Below, one piece after another: positions 7,512 to 15,167 of a stretch of 64,000 nt of DNA. Below the pieces are notes generated by a model that was given only the letters and a program-made list of their open reading frames with translations, had not been told where the DNA came from and did no database searches. Source of the DNA: Streptomyces sindenensis (lineage in GTDB: Bacteria > Actinomycetota > Actinomycetes > Streptomycetales > Streptomycetaceae); the NCBI RefSeq assembly GCF_014649035.1, contig NZ_BMSG01000023.1, positions 1 through 64,000 on the forward strand, given 5' to 3'. How positions within the stretch are numbered: the first letter of the stretch is position 1; every line of letters begins with the position of its first letter. The translations under genes and the position numbers were made by a program.

Positions 7512-8693
7512 ATGGCTGAGGCTCAGAACACTCCGGTGGGCTCCACCACCGCCGGCTCCATCGCGGTCGCCGCCGAGTCGACCGTCGCCACGCGCATGAG
7601 CGCGCCCCCGTCCTTCGACGTCGCGGACTTCCCCGTCCCGCACGGCCGCGAGGAGGAGTGGCGCTTCACGCCGCTGGAGCGCCTGCGCGGACTGCACGAC
7701 GGCACCGCGGTCGCCACCGGCAGCGGCGTGAAGGTCGCCATCGAGGCCCCCGAGGGTGTCACCGTCGAGACCGTCGGCCGGGACGACTCCCGGCTCGGCA
7801 AGGCCGGCACCCCCGTCGACCGGGTCGCCGCCCAGGCCTACAGCTCCTTCGAGCAGGCCTCGGTCGTCACGGTCGCCAAGGAAGCCGTGCTCACCGAGCC
7901 GATCCGGATCGCCGTGCACGGCGAGGGCGGCACCGCCTTCGGCCACCAGCTCATCGAGCTGGGCGCCTTCGCCGAGGCCGTCGTCGTCATCGACCACACC
8001 GGCGACGCGGTGCTCGCCGCCAACGTCGACTACGTCCTGGGCGACGGCGCCAAGCTGACCGTCGTCTCCGTCCAGGACTGGGACGACACGGCCGTCCACG
8101 TCGGCCAGCACAACGCGCTGGTCGGCCGGGACGCCTCCTTCAAGTCGATCGTCGTCACCTTCGGCGGCGATGTCGTCCGCCTGCACCCCCGGGTCGCCTA
8201 CGCGGCCACCGGCGGCGAGGCGGAGCTCTTCGGTCTGTACTTCACCGACAAGGGCCAGCACCAGGAGCACCGCCTCCTGGTCGACCACAACACCCCGCAC
8301 TGCAAGTCCAACGCGGTGTACAAGGGCGCCCTCCAGGGCGACGGCGCGCACGCCGTCTGGATCGGCGACGTCCTCATCCAGGCCGCGGCCGAGGGCACCG
8401 ACACCTACGAGATGAACCGGAACCTCGTCCTCACCGACGGTGCCCGGGTCGACTCCGTGCCCAACCTGGAGATCGAGACCGGCGAGATCCTCGGAGCGGG
8501 CCACGCCTCGGCGACCGGCCGCTTCGACGACGAGCAGCTCTTCTACCTCCAGTCCCGCGGTATCCCGGCGGAGGAGGCCCGCCGCCTGGTCGTGCGCGGC
8601 TTCTTCGCCGAGCTGGTCCAGCAGATCGGTCTGCCGGACGTCGAGGAGCGGCTCATCGAGAAGATCGAGGCCGAGCTGAAGGCGTCCGTCTGA
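7512..8693 (+). CDS. sufD: Fe-S cluster assembly protein SufD
   Basis: A 393-aa paralogue of SufB that forms the SufBC2D complex. Typical marks are FPVPHGREEEWRFTPL near the N-terminus, HCKSNAVYKGAL in the core, and the C-terminal FYLQSRGIPAEEARRLVVRGFFAELV shared with SufB. ATG 7512 gives MAEAQNTPVGS. A TTG 30 bases upstream is in frame but less likely. The 98-base gap from sufB has no strong hairpin. The stop TGA shares its last base with the ferredoxin ATG. Confidence 0.96.
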   Translation: MAEAQNTPVGSTTAGSIAVAAESTVATRMSAPPSFDVADFPVPHGREEEWRFTPLERLRGLHDGTAVATGSGVKVAIEAPEGVTVETVGRDDSRLGKAGTPVDRVAAQAYSSFEQASVVTVAKEAVLTEPIRIAVHGEGGTAFGHQLIELGAFAEAVVVIDHTGDAVLAANVDYVLGDGAKLTVVSVQDWDDTAVHVGQHNALVGRDASFKSIVVTFGGDVVRLHPRVAYAATGGEAELFGLYFTDKGQHQEHRLLVDHNTPHCKSNAVYKGALQGDGAHAVWIGDVLIQAAAEGTDTYEMNRNLVLTDGARVDSVPNLEIETGEILGAGHASATGRFDDEQLFYLQSRGIPAEEARRLVVRGFFAELVQQIGLPDVEERLIEKIEAELKASV

Positions 8694-9010
8694 TGTCCTT
8701 CGTCAAGGCCTGTGCGCTGAGTGAGCTGGAGGACGACACCCCCAAGCGGGTGGAGCTCGACGGCACACCCGTCTCCGTCGTCCGCACCGAGGGCGAGGTG
8801 TTCGCGATCAACGACATCTGCTCGCACGCGAACGTCTCCCTCTCGGAGGGCGAGGTGGAGGACTGCGCGATCGAGTGCTGGCTGCACGGATCCGCGTTCG
8901 ACCTCCGCACCGGCAAGCCGTCCGGCCTTCCCGCGACGCGCCCCGTCCCCGTATACCCCGTAAAGATCGAAGGGGACGATGTGCTCGTCTCCGTCACCCA
9001 GGAGTCCTGA
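8693..9010 (+). CDS. Rieske-type [2Fe-2S] ferredoxin in the suf operon
   Basis: A 105-aa soluble Rieske protein of the NirD/bifunctional ferredoxin type. The cluster ligands are Cys43-x-His45 (CSH) and Cys62-x2-His65 (CWLH). It is inserted between sufD and sufC in actinobacterial suf operons, where it is thought, without firm proof, to supply electrons to cluster assembly. Start and stop codons overlap the sufD end (TGATG), so translation is coupled. sufC follows after 7 bases. Confidence 0.95.
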   Translation: MSFVKACALSELEDDTPKRVELDGTPVSVVRTEGEVFAINDICSHANVSLSEGEVEDCAIECWLHGSAFDLRTGKPSGLPATRPVPVYPVKIEGDDVLVSVTQES

Positions 9011-9017
9011 GTCACCC

Positions 9018-9782
9018 ATGGCAACGCTTGAAATCCGCGACCTGCACGTCACCGTCGAGGCCGACAACGCCACGAAGGAGATCCTCAAGGGCGTCGACCT
9101 GACCGTGAAGCAGGGCGAGACCCACGCCATCATGGGCCCCAACGGGTCCGGCAAGTCCACCCTCGCGTACTCGCTCGCGGGTCACCCCAAGTACACGATC
9201 ACCGGCGGTTCGGTCACCCTGGACGGCGAGGACGTCCTGGAGATGTCCGTCGACGAGCGGGCCCGCGCCGGCCTGTTCCTCGCCATGCAGTACCCGGTCG
9301 AGATCCCCGGCGTCTCGGTCTCCAACTTCCTGCGCACCTCCGCCACCGCCATCCGCGGCGAGGCCCCCAAGCTGCGGACGTGGGTCAAGGAGGTCAAGGA
9401 GACGATGGCCGAGCTCCAGATGGACCCGGCCTTCGCCGAGCGCAACGTCAACGAGGGCTTCTCCGGCGGTGAGAAGAAGCGCCACGAGATCCTTCAGCTG
9501 GAGCTCCTCAAGCCGAAGATCGCCGTCCTGGACGAGACCGACTCCGGCCTGGACGTCGACGCGCTCAAGACCGTCTCCGAGGGCGTCAACCGGGTCCGCG
9601 CGACCGGCGAGGTCGGCACCCTGCTGATCACCCACTACACCCGCATCCTCAAGTACATCCAGCCCGACTTCGTGCACGTCTTCGCCAACGGCCGGATCGC
9701 GGCCTCCGGCGGTGCCGAGCTGGCCGACCAGCTGGAGAACGAGGGCTACGAGGCCTACACGAAGGGTGGCGCTTCCGCGTGA
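9018..9782 (+). CDS. sufC: Fe-S cluster assembly ATPase SufC
   Basis: A 254-aa ABC ATPase. Walker A is GPNGSGKS at residues 40-47, the signature FSGGEKKR, Walker B IAVLDETDSGLD and the switch His in LLITHYTRIL. SufC hydrolyses ATP to open the SufB-SufD pair during cluster building. A C-terminal tail, LENEGYEAYTKGGASA, is usual. ATG 9018 gives MATLEIRDLHV. The stop overlaps the GTG of sufS by 4 bases. Confidence 0.97.
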   Translation: MATLEIRDLHVTVEADNATKEILKGVDLTVKQGETHAIMGPNGSGKSTLAYSLAGHPKYTITGGSVTLDGEDVLEMSVDERARAGLFLAMQYPVEIPGVSVSNFLRTSATAIRGEAPKLRTWVKEVKETMAELQMDPAFAERNVNEGFSGGEKKRHEILQLELLKPKIAVLDETDSGLDVDALKTVSEGVNRVRATGEVGTLLITHYTRILKYIQPDFVHVFANGRIAASGGAELADQLENEGYEAYTKGGASA

Positions 9783-11047
9783 CTGACGCCCGACAGGGGC
9801 TCTCCGGCCTCCTCGACACCGAGGCGATCCGCAAGGACTTCCCGCTCCTGGACCGCACGGTCCACGACGGCAAGAAGGTCGTTTACCTGGACTCCGCGGC
9901 GACCTCCCAGAAGCCGCGCCAGGTCCTCGACGCGCTCAACACGTACTACGAGCGCCACAACGCGAACGTGCACCGCGGCGTCTACACGATCGCCGAGGAG
10001 GCCACCGCGCTGTACGAGGGCGCCCGCGACAAGGTCGCCGCCTTCATCAACGCACCCAGCCGTGACGAGGTGATCTTCACGAAGAACGCCTCGGAGTCGC
10101 TGAACCTCGTGGCGAACATGCTCGGCTGGGCGGACGAGCCCTATCGGGTGGACCGCGACACGGAGATCGTCACCACGGAGATGGAGCACCACTCCAACAT
10201 CGTGCCGTGGCAGCTGCTCGCGCAGCGCACCGGCGCGAAGCTGAAGTGGTTCGGCATCACCGACGACGGCCGGCTCGACCTGTCGAACATCGACGAGATC
10301 ATCACCGAGAAGACGAAGATCGTCTCCTTCACGCTGGTCTCCAACATCCTGGGCACGGTCAACCCGGTCGAGCGGATCATCCGCCGCGCCCAGCAGGTCG
10401 GCGCGCTGGTCTGCATCGACGCCTCGCAGGCGGCGCCGCACATGGTGCTGGACGTACAGGCGCTCCAGGCGGACTTCGTGGCCTTCACCGGCCACAAGAT
10501 GGTCGGCCCGACGGGTATCGGCGTGCTGTGGGGACGGCAGGAGCTCCTGGAGGACCTGCCTCCGTTCCTCGGCGGCGGCGAGATGATCGAGACCGTGTCG
10601 ATGCACTCGTCGACGTACGCCCCCGCTCCGCACAAGTTCGAGGCCGGTACGCCCCCGATCGCCCAGGCCGTCGGCCTCGGCGCGGCCGTGGACTACCTCA
10701 CCTCGATCGGCATGGAGAAGATCCACAACCACGAGAAGGCGATCACCGAGTACGCGCTGAAGCGCCTGCTGGACGTCCCCGACCTGCGGATCATCGGTCC
10801 GACCACGGCGGAGGACCGCGGTGCGGCGATCTCCTTCACGCTCGGCGACATCCACCCGCACGATGTGGGCCAGGTCCTCGACGAGCAGGGCGTCGCCGTC
10901 CGGGTCGGCCACCACTGCGCCCGCCCGGTCTGCCTGCGGTACGGAATTCCTGCGACGACGCGAGCGTCGTTCTATCTGTACTCCACGCCCGCCGAGGTCG
11001 ACGCCCTGGTGGACGGTCTGGAGCACGTCCGGAACTTCTTCGGCTGA
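9779..11047 (+). CDS. sufS: Cysteine desulfurase SufS
   Basis: A 422-aa PLP enzyme of the group II desulfurases that takes sulfur from L-cysteine as a persulfide. PLP-binding Lys240 is in FTGHKMVGPTG and catalytic Cys380 is in RVGHHCARPVC. The motif HHSNIVPW near 137 is also typical. It starts with GTG overlapping the sufC stop (GTGA). The persulfide is passed to SufU, encoded 10 bases downstream. Confidence 0.97.
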   Translation: MTDARQGLSGLLDTEAIRKDFPLLDRTVHDGKKVVYLDSAATSQKPRQVLDALNTYYERHNANVHRGVYTIAEEATALYEGARDKVAAFINAPSRDEVIFTKNASESLNLVANMLGWADEPYRVDRDTEIVTTEMEHHSNIVPWQLLAQRTGAKLKWFGITDDGRLDLSNIDEIITEKTKIVSFTLVSNILGTVNPVERIIRRAQQVGALVCIDASQAAPHMVLDVQALQADFVAFTGHKMVGPTGIGVLWGRQELLEDLPPFLGGGEMIETVSMHSSTYAPAPHKFEAGTPPIAQAVGLGAAVDYLTSIGMEKIHNHEKAITEYALKRLLDVPDLRIIGPTTAEDRGAAISFTLGDIHPHDVGQVLDEQGVAVRVGHHCARPVCLRYGIPATTRASFYLYSTPAEVDALVDGLEHVRNFFG

Positions 11048-11057
11048 GGGTTGTCTG

Positions 11058-11513
11058 GTGAAGCTTGATTCGATGTACCAGGAAGTGATCCTGGACCACT
11101 ACAAGCACCCCCACGGGCGTGGCCTGCGGGACGGTGACGCCGAGGTGCACCACGTCAACCCGACGTGCGGCGACGAGATCACGCTCCGCGTGAAGTACGA
11201 CGGCGAGACCATCGCCGACGTGAGCTACGAGGGCCAGGGCTGCTCCATCAGCCAGGCCTCCGCCTCCGTGCTGAACGATCTGCTCGTCGGGAAGGAGCTG
11301 TCCCAGGCGCAGAAGATCCAGGACGCCTTCCTGGAGCTGATGCAGTCCAAGGGCCAGCTGGAGCCGGACGACGCGATGGAGGAGGTGCTGGAGGACGCCG
11401 TCGCGTTCGCCGGCGTCTCCAAGTACCCCGCCCGGGTCAAGTGCGCGCTGCTGAGCTGGATGGCGTGGAAGGACGCGACGGCCAAGGCGCTGTCCGAAGG
11501 GAAGACCGCATGA
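11058..11513 (+). CDS. sufU: Zinc-dependent sulfurtransferase SufU
   Basis: A 151-aa protein with the SufU zinc site, Cys37, Asp39 (NPTCGDE), Cys62 (QGCSIS) and Cys129 (RVKCALL). The 18-residue or so insertion after Cys62 separates SufU from IscU. SufU accepts persulfide sulfur from SufS by zinc-ligand exchange. GTG 11058 (VKLDSMYQEVILDHYK) is the best start; an internal ATG at 11073 is too late for the family. The stop overlaps the next ATG. Confidence 0.95.
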   Translation: MKLDSMYQEVILDHYKHPHGRGLRDGDAEVHHVNPTCGDEITLRVKYDGETIADVSYEGQGCSISQASASVLNDLLVGKELSQAQKIQDAFLELMQSKGQLEPDDAMEEVLEDAVAFAGVSKYPARVKCALLSWMAWKDATAKALSEGKTA

Positions 11514-11848
11514 GCGACAACGAGACCGCGACCATGAAGCCGGCCTCCGAGGAGGAGGTCCGCGAGGCGCTGTACGACGTCGTCGACCCCGAGCTGGGCA
11601 TCGACGTCGTCAACCTGGGCCTGATCTACGGCATCCACGTCGACGACGCCAACATCGCCACCCTCGACATGACCCTGACGTCCGCGGCCTGCCCGCTGAC
11701 CGACGTCATCGAGGACCAGGCGAAGTCCGCCACGGACGGCATCGTCAACGAGCTCCGGATCAACTGGGTCTGGATGCCGCCGTGGGGCCCGGACAAGATC
11801 ACCGACGACGGACGCGAGCAGCTCCGCGCGCTGGGGTTCAACGTCTGA
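11510..11848 (+). CDS. sufT: SufT / MIP18-type Fe-S maturation protein
   Basis: A 112-aa member of the DUF59/MIP18 family, with the marks DVVDPELGIDVVNLGLIY, SAACPLTDVIEDQ and VWMPPWGPDKITDDGREQLRALGFNV. Proteins of this kind help maturation of Fe-S targets. As last gene of the operon it overlaps sufU by 4 bases (ATGA), and a strong terminator lies 22 bases beyond its stop. Confidence 0.93.
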   Translation: MSDNETATMKPASEEEVREALYDVVDPELGIDVVNLGLIYGIHVDDANIATLDMTLTSAACPLTDVIEDQAKSATDGIVNELRINWVWMPPWGPDKITDDGREQLRALGFNV

Positions 11849-11870
11849 TCCCGCGCTCCGCAGAGCGCTG

Positions 11871-11912
11871 AACGGCCATGCCCGCCAGGCAACACCGGCG
11901 GGCATGGCCGTT
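11871..11912 (+). terminator. Terminator of the suf operon
   Basis: A perfect 16-bp stem (11871-11886 with 11897-11912) and a 10-base loop, followed by TTTCC. Its mirror symmetry also makes it usable for the convergent gene that ends at 11929. Confidence 0.9.
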
Positions 11913-11928
11913 TCCGTGCGGCAGGCCG

Positions 11929-13083
11929 TCAGACGTGGGCGGGCGGCGGTGGCCCGTACTGCTCGGGCAGCGTCGAGGCCGCCGCCTCGGCCAGGACCGG
12001 GCCCAGGTTCTCCGTACGCATGCGGAGGTCGACGTAGAGCAGGCCGATCACCAGCGGCGGGAAGATCGCCGTGAACAACTGGGCGATCAGCTGGCTGATG
12101 AACGACACCAGGATCAGACCGCCGAACAGGGCGATGAGCTCCCCGCCGCTCGGGTCGGTGCCCATCTCCTCGGGTTCGAACAGACCGGGGAGCATGCCGA
12201 CCATCTGGAACGGCATCTGGATCATGTAGCCGATCATGGACGCGAGCGCGTAGGCGAGCAGCCCGACGCCGAAGACCCGCCACCACGTGCCGCGCACCAG
12301 CTGGGCCGAGCGGCGCAGGGCCGCGACCGGGCGCTGGCCCTCGAAGACCACCACGGTCGGGGCCAGGGAGAACCGCACCCAGAGCCAGATCGCGAACGGG
12401 CCGATGAGCAGCGCGCCGATGAGGCCGGTCACGATCAGCGGCACGACGCCTTGCTCGTCCCCCAGCGAGATCGTGTAGATCATCAGCCCGGCGAAGCCGG
12501 CCAGGAAGAGCGCCATCGGGACGAGCATGATCAGCCCGGTCAGGAACACCGTGCCGATGATCGACCAGACCCGCGCCCACGCCCGCTTCCAGACCTCCCC
12601 GAAGCGGATCGGCCGGCCGAGGACGGCTTCCTGGAGGACGACGGGGACCGCCGCCTGCACCACGGCCGACGCCAGCAGGTAGGCGATGAGGCCGACGACC
12701 ATCAGCACACCGAAGGCGACGCCCAGCGGGATCAGCTGCGCCGCGTCCGGAGACCCCGGGGAGTCGGAGGTCAGCTCGTCCCACTGGCTCGCGACGGCGG
12801 AGCCGGCCACCACCAGCGCGACGAGCATCACGAGCGTCGCGGCGCCGAACAGCGTCAGAGCCATGCCGATCAGCGGCTTCCAGTACCGCCCGAGTGTCGT
12901 GAAGGCGCCGCTGAGCATGTCCGAGATCCTCAGCGGCGCCAGGGGTATCACCCCCGGTCTGGGCGGTGCGGCCCATCCGCCGTGCCAGCCGCCGCCCGGT
13001 CCCTGCGCGCCCCCGTGGAAGGGCCCCCCACCGTGAGGTGCGCCCCCGTACGGGCCACCGCCCCACCCTGCGTCCTGCGCCAC
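11929..13083 (-). CDS. Polytopic membrane protein, GPDPase-membrane-domain-like
   Basis: A 384-aa protein. The first 45 residues are Gly/Pro/His-rich and disordered (GWGGGPYGGAPHGGG), followed by RPGVIPLAPLRISDMLSGAFTTLGRYWKP, the usual entry to this actinobacterial family. Six hydrophobic segments follow, with a central FEGQRPVAALRRSAQLVRGTWWRVFGV that matches the membrane domain seen next to glycerophosphodiester phosphodiesterases. No catalytic domain is present, so its role is unknown. GTG 13083 is preceded by GGAGAA and starts with VAQDAGWGG. A longer frame to 13317 runs through the SMR promoter and is unlikely. Confidence 0.82.
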   Translation of the reverse strand: MAQDAGWGGGPYGGAPHGGGPFHGGAQGPGGGWHGGWAAPPRPGVIPLAPLRISDMLSGAFTTLGRYWKPLIGMALTLFGAATLVMLVALVVAGSAVASQWDELTSDSPGSPDAAQLIPLGVAFGVLMVVGLIAYLLASAVVQAAVPVVLQEAVLGRPIRFGEVWKRAWARVWSIIGTVFLTGLIMLVPMALFLAGFAGLMIYTISLGDEQGVVPLIVTGLIGALLIGPFAIWLWVRFSLAPTVVVFEGQRPVAALRRSAQLVRGTWWRVFGVGLLAYALASMIGYMIQMPFQMVGMLPGLFEPEEMGTDPSGGELIALFGGLILVSFISQLIAQLFTAIFPPLVIGLLYVDLRMRTENLGPVLAEAAASTLPEQYGPPPPAHV

Positions 13084-13170
13084 TGCTTCTCCGTCGAGTC
13101 GTCGGCCCGGTCGGCCGGGCCGTTCGTTCAGTCGGCACACCGTAGCGCCCCCCGGCGCGGGCCGATGATA

Positions 13171-13206
13171 TGTACGGGCGTACGCAACGTTGAGTACAGT
13201 CGTACA
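13171..13206. promoter_or_regulatory. 36-bp palindrome: likely TetR operator and leaderless promoter
   Basis: Arms TGTACGGGCGTAC (13171-13183) and GTACAGTCGTACA (13194-13206) match at 10 of 13 positions, and the centre CAACGTTG (13185-13192) is itself a perfect palindrome on the same axis. The right arm ends one base before the SMR pump ATG. A -10-like TACAGT at 13195-13200 lies 7 bases before that ATG and no ribosome-binding site is present, so the mRNA is probably leaderless. The obvious ligand is the TetR regulator encoded next. Confidence 0.7.
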
Positions 13207-13207
13207 C

Positions 13208-13534
13208 ATGGGATACGCATACGGACTGCTCGCCGGTGCCATCGCGGCGGAGGTGGCCGGGACGACGGCCATGAAGTACAGCGAGGGCTTCACCCGGCTC
13301 TGGCCCTCGATCGGCACCGTGGTGGGCTACCTCATCGCCTTCACCCTGCTCGCCCAGACCCTCAAGACGCTCTCCGTGGGCACCGCGTACGCCATCTGGG
13401 CCGGCGTCGGCACCGCGGCCGTCGCCCTCATCGGGATCCTCTTCCTCGGAGAGTCCAGCAGTCTGGTCAAGATCGCGGGCATCGCGCTGATCGTCGCCGG
13501 GGTCGTCGTTCTGAACCTGGGCGGTGCCCACTGA
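13208..13534 (+). CDS. Small multidrug resistance (SMR/QacE-like) efflux protein
   Basis: A 108-aa membrane protein with four helices and the SMR essentials: Glu in helix 1 (GAIAAEVAGTTAMKYSEGF), the WPS motif, and GTAYAIWAGVGTAAVALIG in helix 3. Such dimers exchange protons for cationic compounds or guanidinium-type metabolites. ATG 13208 is chosen over an earlier in-frame codon at 13190 because it fits the family start and sits right after the operator. Its stop shares a base with the ATG of the TetR gene, so pump and regulator form one unit. Confidence 0.93.
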   Translation: MGYAYGLLAGAIAAEVAGTTAMKYSEGFTRLWPSIGTVVGYLIAFTLLAQTLKTLSVGTAYAIWAGVGTAAVALIGILFLGESSSLVKIAGIALIVAGVVVLNLGGAH

Positions 13535-14127
13535 TGGCCCGCCGGTACGACCCCGAGCGGCGGACGCGGATCATCGACGCGGCGCTGGCCGTGATCGCGG
13601 CCGACGGCATGGCCGGGCTCAGTCATCGCACCGTGGCCGCCCGGGCCGACGTGCCGCTCGGCTCGACCACGTACCACTTCGCCTCGCTCGACGAACTCCT
13701 CGTCGCCGCCCTGCGCCGGTGCAACGAGAACTTCGTCCAGGCGCTGCGCTCCAGCGGTCTCTTCGCCGAGGAGGGGGGAGCCGGGCGGGGTGAGGAGGGC
13801 GCCGGGCAGGGCGCGGCGGGGGCCGGCCTCGCGGAGGAGCTGACCCGGCTGCTCGACCGGTGGTTCGCGGGCGAACGCGGCGCGATCGAGCTGGAGTACG
13901 AGCTGTACCTCGCGGCCCTGCGCCGCCCCGCGCTGCGCCCCGTCGCCGCCGAGTGGACCGAGGAGGCCGTCGCGCTGCTGTCCCGGCGCACCGATCCGCA
14001 GACCGCGCGGGCCCTCGTCGCGCTGATGGACGGCGTCTGCCTCCAGGTCCTGCTGACCGGGGGCACGTTCGACGCGCCGTACACCCGCGTGATGCTGGAG
14101 CGCATCGTCGCGGGCGGCGGCGTCTGA
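13534..14127 (+). CDS. TetR-family regulator of the SMR pump
   Basis: A 197-aa regulator. The N-terminal helix-turn-helix is clear (RTRIIDAALAVIAADGMAGLSHRTVAARADVPLGSTTYHF, residues 10-50). The ligand domain holds an Ala/Gly/Glu-rich loop near residue 80 (EEGGAGRGEEGAGQGAAGAG). It is coupled to the pump gene by a TGATG overlap and should bind the 36-bp palindrome upstream, giving induction by a pump substrate. The ligand is unknown. It converges with the HxlR-peroxiredoxin gene, whose stop is 18 bases away. Confidence 0.9.
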   Translation: MARRYDPERRTRIIDAALAVIAADGMAGLSHRTVAARADVPLGSTTYHFASLDELLVAALRRCNENFVQALRSSGLFAEEGGAGRGEEGAGQGAAGAGLAEELTRLLDRWFAGERGAIELEYELYLAALRRPALRPVAAEWTEEAVALLSRRTDPQTARALVALMDGVCLQVLLTGGTFDAPYTRVMLERIVAGGGV

Positions 14128-14145
14128 CCCCGCCGTGACCTCCGC

Positions 14146-15024
14146 TCAGGCCGCCCCGCGGCGTACCGCCTCCAGCGCCTCCCGCACGCTCGCCCCGATG
14201 TCCGTGATCGGGTACAGCACCTCGCGGATCGTCCGCTCCCGGTCCACCACGAGCGTCAGCCGCTTGAGTCTGCTCACGCCCGCCGCCCGGAACGTCGGCA
14301 GCCGCAGCGCCGCCGTCAGGGCCAGGTCCGCGTCCGAGAGCAGCGGGAAGCGCAGCGCCTCCTTCTCCGCGAAGGCGCGCTGCTCGTCCGGGCGTTGCAC
14401 GGACACCCCGTGCACCGTCGCGCCCGCCGCCGTGAACTCGGCCAACTGGTCGCGGTACGTGCACGATTCGAGGGTGCAGCCGCTGGCCCCCGGGATCCCC
14501 GCCCAGCCCGGCGGATAGGCGTCGCGGGTGGCGTAGGCGCTGGGGAAGCAGTACAGGACGGTGTACGGGGTGCCGGCGACCGGGTCGCGGAGCCGGCCGT
14601 CGTTCCCCGGCAGCAGCAGCTCCGGCAGCCGCGTCCCCTTGAGCGCCCGCACCCGGGCCGCTTCCTGCGAGGCATCCGTCGTCGTCGCCATCGTCTCCCC
14701 TTCGCCCAGTACCCAGGTGTCGCCCCAGTCCTGGAGCGCGATCAGCACGGGCAGCAGGGCCCGGCCGCGCGGGGTGAGGTGGTACTCGTACCGGACCGGG
14801 CGGTCCTGGTACGGCTCCCGGTTCAGCACGCCGGCGTCGACCAGCAGCCGCAGCCGTTCGGTCAGCACCTTGCGCGAGACGCCCAACTCCCGCTGGAGCG
14901 CGTCGAACCGGTGCACCCCGCGCGCGGTGTCCCGCACGATCAGCAGCGTCCACCAGTCGCCCACGACGTCGAGCGCCTGGGCGATCGAGCAGTCGGCGTC
15001 GGCAAGGCTGGTGCGCTGGGGCAT
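14146..15024 (-). CDS. HxlR-type redox regulator fused to a peroxiredoxin domain
   Basis: A 292-aa two-domain protein. Residues 1-110 are an HxlR winged helix (CSIAQALDVVGDWWTLLIV at 12-30, RFDALQRELGVSRKVLTERL, then YHLTPRGRALLPVL), with Cys12 at the position of the redox-sensing Cys of HypR-like regulators. Residues 128-290 are an AhpC/TSA/PrxQ-like fold with GTPYTVLYCFPSAY, the active-site motif GCTLESCTYRD (Cys183, Cys188), and a C-terminal LTLVVDRERTIREVLYPITD. The fusion suggests a peroxide sensor whose own thiol enzyme modifies the DNA-binding half; that is inference. ATG 15024 gives MPQRTSLADADCS. It is divergent from the broken MFS gene, which it probably regulates. Confidence 0.88.
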   Translation of the reverse strand: MPQRTSLADADCSIAQALDVVGDWWTLLIVRDTARGVHRFDALQRELGVSRKVLTERLRLLVDAGVLNREPYQDRPVRYEYHLTPRGRALLPVLIALQDWGDTWVLGEGETMATTTDASQEAARVRALKGTRLPELLLPGNDGRLRDPVAGTPYTVLYCFPSAYATRDAYPPGWAGIPGASGCTLESCTYRDQLAEFTAAGATVHGVSVQRPDEQRAFAEKEALRFPLLSDADLALTAALRLPTFRAAGVSRLKRLTLVVDRERTIREVLYPITDIGASVREALEAVRRGAA

Positions 15025-15112
15025 GGTCGTCCTCCGGTTGTGGCCGCTGTCCGCCCCGCCCACCCCGCCGGGGCCTTTCGGTTGACCCCGATGGAATCAT
15101 GCTGCCATAGTC

Positions 15113-15129
15113 AGTTCCCATAAGGAACT
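15113..15129. promoter_or_regulatory. Inverted repeat AGTTCC-N5-GGAACT, probable HxlR operator
   Basis: A perfect 6-bp dyad with a 5-base spacer (CATAA) lies between the divergent regulator and MFS genes. Short dyads of this size in a divergent promoter are usual for HxlR proteins. Confidence 0.5.
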
Positions 15130-15167
15130 CGCTGATGGGCGGCGGGTCGTCCAGAGGGGGGCGGGGG

